A DNA stretch of 64,000 bases from Flavobacterium saccharophilum. GTDB lineage: Bacteria > Bacteroidota > Bacteroidia > Flavobacteriales > Flavobacteriaceae. Under the pieces are notes generated by a model. That model was not told the origin of the DNA. It made no database searches and saw nothing but the letters and a program-made list of their open reading frames with translations. The position numbers were made by a program, and so were the translations under genes. Each line of letters begins with the position of its first letter. The stretch's first letter is position 1. The stretch is taken from NCBI RefSeq assembly GCF_900142735.1, contig NZ_FRBY01000005.1:536422-600421 (forward strand), read 5' to 3'. Below, piece after piece: positions 8,910-15,433 of the stretch.

Positions 8910-9569
8910 TTGAAAAAATATTTAAAAATACTCGCTTATCTTTTTATTCTAGGATTAATTGCTATTGTTTCTGTAAATTACTACGTAAAATCTTCGACCA
9001 AAAAGAACATTCATCATTCGCTTAGAAGGTTTCCTAAAAACGATGTTGGAATTATTTTTGGAGCCGGCATTAGAGGAGATCAGCCGAGTAAGTATTTAAA
9101 AGACAGACTTGATGCCGGTATTTTATTATGGAAGGCAAAACGAATCAATAAAATTTTACTTTCAGGAGATAATGGCCGTGAAGAATATGATGAATTAACG
9201 GTAATGAAAAAGTACTGTTACACTCATGGAGTTGATACAACTAAAATCTTTATTGATTATGCTGGTTTCGATACCTACTCTACTATGTATCGTGCAAAAC
9301 ATATTTTCAATATCAAAAAAGCAACTTTAATTTCTCAGGAATATCATTTAAACCGAGCCATTTACATTGGACAAAAACTCGGAATTAAATCGGTTGGATA
9401 TTCGGCTAACAAAGGAGAATATTCGGGATACAGATATGTTTGTTTTAGAGAATACGGTTCGATTTTTAAATCTTTTTTAGATGTTTTGAGAGATAGAGAA
9501 CCAAGATTTTTAGGAAATCCGATTGATATTAATGGGGTTTCTAATTACTCTAAAGAGGATAAACGGTAA
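8910..9569 (+). CDS. SanA/YdcF-like (DUF218) membrane-anchored protein
   Basis: The frame opens at a TTG at 8838 right behind the terminator, but I prefer the TTG at 8910, which gives 219 residues starting MKKYLKILAYLFILGLIAIV, a normal signal-anchor. The body has the DUF218 pattern: VGIIFGAGIRGDQPSKYLKDRLDAGI, KILLSGDNGREEYDE, and DYAGFDTYSTMYRAKHIF before the C-terminal LISQEYHLNRAIYI block. Proteins of this group (SanA, ElyC, YdcF) act at the inner membrane and have been linked to envelope barrier function, with chemistry unknown. It shares a bidirectional hairpin at 9573 with the facing HicB-like gene. Confidence 0.85.
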   Translation: MKKYLKILAYLFILGLIAIVSVNYYVKSSTKKNIHHSLRRFPKNDVGIIFGAGIRGDQPSKYLKDRLDAGILLWKAKRINKILLSGDNGREEYDELTVMKKYCYTHGVDTTKIFIDYAGFDTYSTMYRAKHIFNIKKATLISQEYHLNRAIYIGQKLGIKSVGYSANKGEYSGYRYVCFREYGSIFKSFLDVLRDREPRFLGNPIDINGVSNYSKEDKR

Positions 9570-9572
9570 AAA

Positions 9573-9606
9573 AAGTCCGAAGTAATTTGTACTTCGGACT
9601 TTTTTA
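9573..9606. terminator. Bidirectional terminator hairpin
   Basis: A 12-bp stem AAGTCCGAAGTA / TACTTCGGACTT with A and T runs on its two sides lies between the SanA-like gene and the facing HicB-like gene. The HicB-like stop codon (9604-9606) falls in the T run. Confidence 0.85.
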
Positions 9607-9786
9607 GTTTAAAACTTCCAAATAATCTAAGACAGATTCTTGAAATGCTTCTTGAAGTTCAATTATCGAAACTCCCTCAAAAGTCACTACATCATTAATT
9701 CCTTGAATTTTTCCAAAAAAGACTTTATCTTCTTCTGAAAATTCTACGCTTCCGTTGTATCCTTTAAATTCAAAATAATTTTCCAT
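9604..9786 (-). CDS. Orphan HicB-like antitoxin domain, short
   Basis: The 60 residues match the first half of HicB antitoxins: a partial RNase H-like fold with VEFSEEDKVFFGKIQGI, VVTFEGVSIIELQEAFQESVLDYLEV. Usual HicB proteins continue with a KPEK.YSGKFNVR-type DNA-binding tail; here the frame ends at LN inside a terminator hairpin. No HicA-like toxin frame is visible beside it. It has its own TATATTTG box (complement of 9808-9815), so it is probably expressed. It could be a solitary regulator or a truncated antitoxin. Confidence 0.7.
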   Translation of the reverse strand: MENYFEFKGYNGSVEFSEEDKVFFGKIQGINDVVTFEGVSIIELQEAFQESVLDYLEVLN

Positions 9787-9807
9787 TTTTATATTTTAAC
9801 GTATATA

Positions 9808-9815
9808 CAAATATA
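9808..9815 (-). promoter_or_regulatory. Promoter -7 box TATATTTG for the HicB-like gene
   Basis: On the minus strand this is a full TAnnTTTG match, about 22 bases before the HicB-like ATG. Confidence 0.55.
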
Positions 9816-9847
9816 AGAAAATACATCTAATTAAATTCTTTTCAAAT

Positions 9848-9873
9848 AAACTTTCATTTATTTTTGAAAGTTT
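9848..9873. promoter_or_regulatory. Operator 1: AAACTTTCA-N8-TGAAAGTTT
   Basis: A 26-bp site with perfect 9-bp inverted arms and an 8-base spacer. It overlaps the -33 TTG of the regulator promoter. An identical pair of arms lies at 10416-10441 in front of the following operon, so this is probably the binding site of the regulator encoded at 9899. Confidence 0.75.
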
Positions 9874-9894
9874 AAAAACTTTTATATACATTTG
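9864..9894 (+). promoter_or_regulatory. Promoter TTG-N20-TACATTTG
   Basis: Both Bacteroidota promoter elements are present: TTG at 9864-9866 and TACATTTG at 9887-9894. The ATG follows only 4 bases after the -7 box, so the message is nearly leaderless. The right arm of operator 1 overlaps the TTG. Confidence 0.75.
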
Positions 9895-9898
9895 TTTC

Positions 9899-10402
9899 AT
9901 GGAATTCAAAGAAGCAAAAAATAAGTTCGTACAAACCTGGGGAGCATTAGGTTCTCAATGGGGGATTAATAAAACCATGGCGCAAATCCATGCTTTATTA
10001 ATGGTCTCGAACGAAGCCGTTTCGATGGAAGACATTATGGACGAGTTGCAAATTTCCCGCGGAAATGCCAGCATGAATCTAAGAGCTTTAATGGATTGGG
10101 GCATTGTTTATAAAGAATACAAGGCCGGAGAAAGAAGAGAGTTTTTTACTGCCGAAAAAGATCTAGACGAATTAGCTGTAAAAATCGCAAGAGAAAGAAG
10201 CAAAAGAGAAATCAAACCTGCGCTTAAAATCTTAAAGGAAGTTTCTACAATTGACGCCAGCAATTCGGCAGAAGAAAAACACTTTGTAGATCAGACTTCT
10301 AAATTGTATGACTTTGTTTTAAAAGCAGATAATATGTTAGATAAAATGACAGAATTCAATGAAAACTGGTTAGGCCGTTTGGTTCTAAAAATCATGAAGT
10401 AA
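9899..10402 (+). CDS. GbsR/MarR-type transcriptional regulator
   Basis: The 167-residue protein has a winged helix-turn-helix of the GbsR/MarR type: FVQTWGALGSQWGINKTMAQIHALLM, then the recognition region SMEDIMDELQISRGNASMNLRALMDWG and the wing KEYKAGERREFF (about 10-85). The C-terminal helices probably form the dimer. B. subtilis GbsR controls glycine-betaine synthesis, but most homologues have unknown effectors. Perfect inverted repeats of the same sequence stand before this gene and before the next one, which points to autoregulation and control of the downstream operon, most likely as a repressor. Confidence 0.88.
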   Translation: MEFKEAKNKFVQTWGALGSQWGINKTMAQIHALLMVSNEAVSMEDIMDELQISRGNASMNLRALMDWGIVYKEYKAGERREFFTAEKDLDELAVKIARERSKREIKPALKILKEVSTIDASNSAEEKHFVDQTSKLYDFVLKADNMLDKMTEFNENWLGRLVLKIMK

Positions 10403-10415
10403 AAAAATTTAATTA

Positions 10416-10441
10416 AAACTTTCATTTTTTTCTGAAAGTTT
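10416..10441. promoter_or_regulatory. Operator 2: AAACTTTCA-N8-TGAAAGTTT
   Basis: Same arms and spacer length as the site at 9848-9873, placed 16 bases before the ATG at 10458. It would let the GbsR-type protein control the operon 10458-13300 directly. Confidence 0.75.
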
Positions 10442-10457
10442 AAAACAAACAATAACT

Positions 10458-10796
10458 ATGAAAAATATTAATTATCTCAACTATTTTTTTGTCGGTATCC
10501 CTGCAATTATTTTTCTATTAGCTTTTTTACAAATTATAGATCTTATAGTATTTGGTTTATTATTCAGCGTACTTACCGGACTGTTTCAAGTAACCATTGG
10601 AGGATGTATGCTGATCGATGAACCTCATGACAAAAGTCTTCAATGGTATATAATTGGAGTACTATTATTCTTCATTATGATATGCATCAATCCCTATTTA
10701 CCAAAACATGATTTTAAAATTTACTTCTTTTATGCAATTCCAGCAATTCTTGCATTCCATCTTACAATACTAATCTATAAAAAAGCACACAAATGA
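10458..10796 (+). CDS. Small four-helix integral membrane protein
   Basis: The 112-residue protein is almost entirely hydrophobic, with four predicted membrane segments (about 7-30, 32-52, 62-82, 88-107). I recognise no motif. Its TGA overlaps the next ATG in an ATGA junction at 10793, so translation is coupled to the DUF2071 gene. It is the first gene after operator 2. Confidence 0.72.
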   Translation: MKNINYLNYFFVGIPAIIFLLAFLQIIDLIVFGLLFSVLTGLFQVTIGGCMLIDEPHDKSLQWYIIGVLLFFIMICINPYLPKHDFKIYFFYAIPAILAFHLTILIYKKAHK

Positions 10797-11533
10797 ACTT
10801 CTTAAAAGCAGAATGGAAAAACTTAGCACTTTTCAATTATGAAGTTGCTGCTGAAATATTAAAAAAATATCTTCCAAGCGGTACTGAAATAGATTTATGG
10901 AATAACAAATGTTATGTAAGCTTAGTTGGCTTTATGTTTAAAAACACCAAAGTTTTGGGATTGAAGGTTCCGTTTCATATCAATTTTGAAGAAGTTAACC
11001 TGAGATTTTATGTAAAACGTTTTGAAAATGGCGAATGGAAACGCGGCGTTGTTTTCATCAAAGAAATTGTTCCTAAAAAAGCCATCACTTTTATTGCAAA
11101 TACTTTGTATCAGGAAAATTATGAAACTCAAAAAATGAGACATGAAATCATTGAAAACGAAAACAGCAAAACTTTTATTTATCAATGGAAAAAGGATGAA
11201 AACTGGAATAGCATTCAGCTCGAAACTGAAAAAAATCCAATAGAAATAGCAATTGATTCTGAAGCAGAATTTATTACCGAACATTATTTCGGTTACACCA
11301 AAATTGATTTGGAAACCACTTTTGAATATGAAGTTCAACATCCAAGATGGGAACAATTTGAGGTTTTAAATTATAATGTTGCTATCGATTTTAGAAAAAC
11401 GTACGGCAAGGATTTCGAATTTTTACAAAACACAAATCCAACTTCTGTTTTCCTCGCAAAAGGATCTGATATTAAAGTTAAAAACAAACGAAAACTCGAA
11501 ACAACTCTTGTTTTAGAAGAAGCTTACCATTAG
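10793..11533 (+). CDS. DUF2071 (YqjF-like) protein
   Basis: The 246-residue soluble protein resembles the DUF2071/YqjF family: NFLKAEWKNLALFNYEVAAEILKKYLPSGTEID, then YVSLVGFMFKNTKVLGLKVPFHINFEEVNLRFYV and RGVVFIKEIVPKKAI. The biochemical role is unknown. The start overlaps the preceding stop (ATGA), and the DCC-family gene follows after 32 bases, so it belongs to the regulator-controlled operon. Confidence 0.85.
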   Translation: MNFLKAEWKNLALFNYEVAAEILKKYLPSGTEIDLWNNKCYVSLVGFMFKNTKVLGLKVPFHINFEEVNLRFYVKRFENGEWKRGVVFIKEIVPKKAITFIANTLYQENYETQKMRHEIIENENSKTFIYQWKKDENWNSIQLETEKNPIEIAIDSEAEFITEHYFGYTKIDLETTFEYEVQHPRWEQFEVLNYNVAIDFRKTYGKDFEFLQNTNPTSVFLAKGSDIKVKNKRKLETTLVLEEAYH

Positions 11534-11565
11534 AATTTTATTATTAATCTATAAAATCAGGAATT

Positions 11566-12387
11566 ATGAAAACGCTCGAAAACCAAACCTTACTTTATGA
11601 TGAAGATTGTCCGCTTTGCAGTTTATACACCACAGGCTTTGTAAAAAGCGGTATGCTAGATGAAAATGGAAGAAAATCTTATTGCCAGTTATCTCAAGAA
11701 GAACAAAGTTTTGTCGATTTAAAACGAGCGCCAAATGAAATTGCTTTGGTTGATAATAAAACTAAAACGGTTACTTACGGGATTGATAGTCTAATAAAAG
11801 TCATCGGTTTTTCATTTCCGTTAATTGAAAAAATCGCGACGATTAAGCCTATTCATTTCATTCTGACAAAAATGTATTCTTTTGTTTCTTATAATAGAAA
11901 AATGATTATTCCGGGAAATGCAAAAACAGAAAACAAACTGCAATGTACTCCTGATTTTAATTATAAATACCGCTTTATTTTCATCGGTTTTGCTTTAACG
12001 ATTACAACTATTGTTTTATTTGGTTTTTCTAATTTGATTCCGAATGTACCGAAAACAAGTATTTTAAGAGAATTCATTTTAGCCTTCGGACAGATTGTTT
12101 TTCAAAGTTTATTTCTTTTAAAAATGGATAAAAAAACAATAATCAATTATGCCGGAAATTTAATGACGATTTCTTTAATGGGATCTTTGATTTTAGTTCC
12201 AATTTTAACTCTAAGTCAATTTGTTAATCTTCCGCAGTTTTTAATTTTAGGCTGGTTTGGAATCACTGTTTTCATCATGTTTGCAGAACATTTTAGAAGA
12301 GTTAAAGTACTACAACTTCCCTTTTATTTATGTTTTACCTGGGTTCTTTACAGAATTATTGCTTTAGTATTTATCTTAAATTTATAA
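11566..12387 (+). CDS. DCC-family (DUF393) thioredoxin-like protein with membrane domain
   Basis: Residues 1-110 carry the thiol-disulfide oxidoreductase-like DCC signature (LLYDEDCPLCSLYTTGF: D, then CPLC). Residues 130-270 add about four to five membrane helices. The fusion of a DCC domain to a membrane region suggests redox chemistry at the inner membrane. The next gene starts one base after its stop. The substrate is unknown. Confidence 0.85.
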   Translation: MKTLENQTLLYDEDCPLCSLYTTGFVKSGMLDENGRKSYCQLSQEEQSFVDLKRAPNEIALVDNKTKTVTYGIDSLIKVIGFSFPLIEKIATIKPIHFILTKMYSFVSYNRKMIIPGNAKTENKLQCTPDFNYKYRFIFIGFALTITTIVLFGFSNLIPNVPKTSILREFILAFGQIVFQSLFLLKMDKKTIINYAGNLMTISLMGSLILVPILTLSQFVNLPQFLILGWFGITVFIMFAEHFRRVKVLQLPFYLCFTWVLYRIIALVFILNL

Positions 12388-12388
12388 A

Positions 12389-13300
12389 ATGAAAAAACTC
12401 ATCATCGCAGCCGGAACAGGGTTTTTAGGACAAGTTTTAGTGAATCACTTCAAAAATAAATTTGAAGAAATTGTAATTCTGACTCGCGGAAAATCGCAAA
12501 CAATTGACGGAATCAAATATGTAAACTGGAATGCCAGAACATTTTCTGGTTGGGAAAAAGAATTAGAAAATGCCACCGTTTTAATCAATCTTGCCGGAAA
12601 ATCTGTTGATTGCCGCTATACCAAAGAAAACAAAAAAGAGATTTTATTGTCTCGAATTGAAAGCACAAAGATTTTAAACAAAGCCGTTTTAAACTGTCAA
12701 AATCCACCGAAACACTGGCTGAATTCATCAACTTCAACTATTTATCGTTTTTCTTTGGATAAACAAATGGATGAAATTGATGGCGAAATCGGAAATGACT
12801 TTTCCATCAATGTTGCCCTTTCCTGGGAAAAAGCATTCTTTAAAACTGAAACCACAGATACTTTAAAAACCGCTTTGCGTACTTCAATTGTATTAGGAAA
12901 AAAAGGAGGCGCTTTTATTCCATTAAAAACGTTAGCAAAAATTGGTTTTGGAGGGAAACAAGGAAAAGGCAATCAGTTTATAAGCTGGATTCATGAAGAA
13001 GATTTTGCCAATGCAATTGAATTTATTCTTCAAAAGGAAATAATTGGAGTAATAAATGTTGTTTCTCCAGAGCCAATTAGAAATGCAAATTTTATGATGA
13101 AACTTCGAAAAGCAGTTGGTTTTCCTTTCGGAATTCCGATGAGTAAATTCTTTCTCGAAATCGGATCTTTCTTCATTCGCACAGAAACGGAATTGGTTTT
13201 GAAAAGTAGAAATGTGATTCCGAAACGACTTTTAGAGAATGGGTTTCAATTTAAGTTTGGAAATCTTGACAAAGCTTTTGAAAATCTATTAAGCAAATAA
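12389..13300 (+). CDS. TIGR01777-family NAD(P)-dependent epimerase-like protein
   Basis: This is an extended short-chain dehydrogenase of the YfcH/TIGR01777 kind (303 aa). The nucleotide site is AAGTGFLGQVLVNHF near the N-terminus, followed by NLAGKSVDCRYTKENK, the LNSSTSTIY strand in the catalytic region, ISWIHEEDFANAI, and a C-terminal DUF1731 domain ending PKRLLENGFQFKFGNLDKAF. The substrate is unknown. It closes the operon begun at 10458. In other bacteria similar genes cluster with DCC, SRPBCC and photolyase genes; no photolyase is present here. Confidence 0.88.
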   Translation: MKKLIIAAGTGFLGQVLVNHFKNKFEEIVILTRGKSQTIDGIKYVNWNARTFSGWEKELENATVLINLAGKSVDCRYTKENKKEILLSRIESTKILNKAVLNCQNPPKHWLNSSTSTIYRFSLDKQMDEIDGEIGNDFSINVALSWEKAFFKTETTDTLKTALRTSIVLGKKGGAFIPLKTLAKIGFGGKQGKGNQFISWIHEEDFANAIEFILQKEIIGVINVVSPEPIRNANFMMKLRKAVGFPFGIPMSKFFLEIGSFFIRTETELVLKSRNVIPKRLLENGFQFKFGNLDKAFENLLSK

Positions 13301-13311
13301 TTTATTATTTT

Positions 13312-13488
13312 CAGGCAGCTCCATCGGAGTGAAATGTTTATAGAAAATCATAAAAATGCGTCGTTAATTTAAGCTCCAGCGGAGCGACATTAGCGCTTTT
13401 TAATTAGTCCTAAAACATTTCACCCCGCTGGGGTTTTAACACTAAATGCCTGCAAATCTATAAACATGTCGTCCCTCCGGGACTTGCA
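13312..13488. repeat. Intergenic palindromic repeat, family C copy 1
   Basis: The block contains AGCTCCATCGGAGTG, ATGTTTATAGAA and its inverted partner TCTATAAACAT, AGCTCCAGCGGAGCG and GTCCCTCCGGGAC. The outer motifs are inverted relative to each other, so the block can fold back. A diverged copy lies at 20009-20165. No transposase is inside. Confidence 0.7.
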
Positions 13489-13503
13489 ACACACCAACTA
13501 ATC

Positions 13504-13953
13504 ATGACAACCATAAACCTCACAACAAAAATAAAAGCATCAAAAAAAACCGTTTTTGACGCATCAAGAAATATCGACATTCACCAACAATCTGCAAGCA
13601 AATCAAATGAAAAAGCAATTGCCGGCGTTACATCAGGATTAATAAATTTAAACGAAACGGTAACATGGAAAGGAAAACATTTTAGCTTTTATTTGACCCA
13701 CAAAAGCAGAATTACAACTATGAATCTGCATGATTATTTTGTAGATGAAATGGAGCGTGGCAAATTCAATTCTTTCAAACACGAGCATTTTTTTGAAGAA
13801 GAAAACGGTTTTACAATAATGAAAGACAAATTGCAATATGAAACACCGTTTGGAATTTTAGGAGAACTATTTGATATTTTATTTCTGGAAAAACATTTGA
13901 CTCAATTTCTTTTGGAAAGAAATAAAATCCTAAAGGAAGTTTGTGAAATCTAA
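13504..13953 (+). CDS. SRPBCC (START-like) superfamily protein
   Basis: The 149-residue protein begins with the SRPBCC pattern MTTINLTTKIKASKKTVFDA, then SGLINLNETVTWKGKHFSFYLTHKSRIT and a helix near the C-terminus. The fold forms a hydrophobic ligand pocket. It lies 203 bases after the TIGR01777 gene, behind a repeat, so it may or may not share the operon. Its stop overlaps the convergent membrane protein gene by four bases. Confidence 0.8.
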   Translation: MTTINLTTKIKASKKTVFDASRNIDIHQQSASKSNEKAIAGVTSGLINLNETVTWKGKHFSFYLTHKSRITTMNLHDYFVDEMERGKFNSFKHEHFFEEENGFTIMKDKLQYETPFGILGELFDILFLEKHLTQFLLERNKILKEVCEI

Positions 13954-14423
13954 TTATCATCTAAACTGATAATCTCATCTTCGATACCGCCTTTTTTAAA
14001 GAAAAAATCATGGATTAAAAAAACAGTAAAAGTGTTAACCAAAAGATGCGCCATGTAAGTGTATAAATTCATGGGCACAAAAAAACTATAAATCCAGGTA
14101 GCCAAAATAGAAGTAAGAACCATCATGAAATTTTGATAATATCTAATAAGTGATTTATTTACAAAATAAAAAACAAGCAGCAACAAACCAAATAACCGGT
14201 TAAGCAAACCAACAAAAAGAATAGAAAGTCCGCATATCAAAACCGACATTCCGAGATAAGAACCTATAATAAATGGCCAGATAAAAGCCAGGAAAAACAT
14301 CCATCCGAAGAAAAACAAAATAAATTGCAGTTGCGTAAACTTCATTCCAAAAAAGGAGACATCCTTTTGCATATAGTGGTATTTGTTTTCAAATATAGAA
14401 TTAAAAATCTTAAAGAAACTCAA
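13950..14423 (-). CDS. Integral membrane protein of unknown function
   Basis: The 157-residue protein has about four hydrophobic helices (about 30-50, 55-75, 80-105, 115-140) and an acidic tail. I recognise no motif. Its start overlaps the end of the UbiA-like gene by 14 bases, so the two are co-translated on the minus strand. Confidence 0.65.
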   Translation of the reverse strand: MSFFKIFNSIFENKYHYMQKDVSFFGMKFTQLQFILFFFGWMFFLAFIWPFIIGSYLGMSVLICGLSILFVGLLNRLFGLLLLVFYFVNKSLIRYYQNFMMVLTSILATWIYSFFVPMNLYTYMAHLLVNTFTVFLIHDFFFKKGGIEDEIISLDDN

Positions 14424-15216
14424 TCATCAGCCACCAAAAAATCGGAACACTCTCCACCCAGAAAGAAGTATAATATTTAGAACGATTCGGGTTTGCAAAC
14501 AGAATAAACAACATCAGCATCACGACCATTATCAGATTGATGATCAAATCATGAAAATCAAATGACAATATTCCCACAACCCAAAACGGAACTAACAGCG
14601 AAAATCCTAAAATTTTAGTTTTCTTCACACCAATAGTCTGGGGCACAGTCTGCAAATGCGGATCATCATTCGCTAAATCTAAAATTTCAAAAACTAAAAT
14701 CAGTACAAAAACCAATACAAATCGCTGAATACATTTGATAAAAAAGTTCGTCGTAAAAGGAATTTCGGCATTTATCAAAGGCAAAACCAACGTCGCTCCT
14801 ACCCAACAAAGGGCCACAATATAAATTTTTACGCCTGCCCAGTTTCTCGCATTTTTTCTGTTTGGAAAAAACGGCAAGGTATAAAGTGCGGTTATTAAAA
14901 ATATTCCAACCGAAACAATTTGCGTAATTCGCTTTAAATGGAAAAAATAATAGCCCACTAAAACGAGTGAAATGAAGCTCAAAACGGCGATAATTTTCAG
15001 CTGAATTCCGATCGGATTTTTTTTAACACGGACTAATGCATCATATTTAACAAAATTATATCCTACAATTGTTCCAAAAAAAACGAACAAAGCCATTGCT
15101 TCATCATACTGAATATGAAATACATGAAACGTAACCCTGACCAAAGCATAACACGATAAAGCCACATGAATACTGCTATTGAGGTAAAAATCTAATATCT
15201 GTTTCAAAAATTTCAT
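14410..15216 (-). CDS. UbiA-like prenyltransferase-family membrane protein
   Basis: The 268-residue polytopic protein has about eight hydrophobic segments. The layout recalls UbiA-type prenyltransferases: an early loop TIVGYNFVKYDALVR in the position of the first Asp-rich motif, and EILDLANDDPHLQTVPQTIGVKKTK in the position of the second. The classical NDxxDxxxD motif is incomplete, so catalytic activity is doubtful. It is upstream of and overlaps the small membrane protein gene. Confidence 0.65.
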   Translation of the reverse strand: MKFLKQILDFYLNSSIHVALSCYALVRVTFHVFHIQYDEAMALFVFFGTIVGYNFVKYDALVRVKKNPIGIQLKIIAVLSFISLVLVGYYFFHLKRITQIVSVGIFLITALYTLPFFPNRKNARNWAGVKIYIVALCWVGATLVLPLINAEIPFTTNFFIKCIQRFVLVFVLILVFEILDLANDDPHLQTVPQTIGVKKTKILGFSLLVPFWVVGILSFDFHDLIINLIMVVMLMLFILFANPNRSKYYTSFWVESVPIFWWLMIEFL

Positions 15217-15433
15217 ATCTCAAATCTAATCAATTGGTAACAAATCAACTCTTTGGTTATAAATTTCATAAAAATTGAAGTTAAAAATACCCATTAAATT
15301 ATTAATAATACTTAATTTTGCGCCACAAAAAACAACACATTTACTATATAATGTAATAAACCCTTGTAATTCTTACCTAATTGGGAATTTACTTTGCTAA
15401 TTACATTGCCTTTAAAAAACTAGATAGCTACAA
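15217..15433. other. Divergent intergenic region before gcvP
   Basis: A TAATTTTG box at 15313-15320 is a full -7 match on the plus strand and could start the gcvP message with a leader of about 110 bases. The leader contains a possible TGTAATT/AATTACA stem. I do not see the conserved elements of a glycine riboswitch. Confidence 0.45.

Noticed and set aside
15217..15433. A glycine riboswitch before gcvP
   Set aside because: I see no glycine aptamer consensus; only a possible weak stem and a -7 box.
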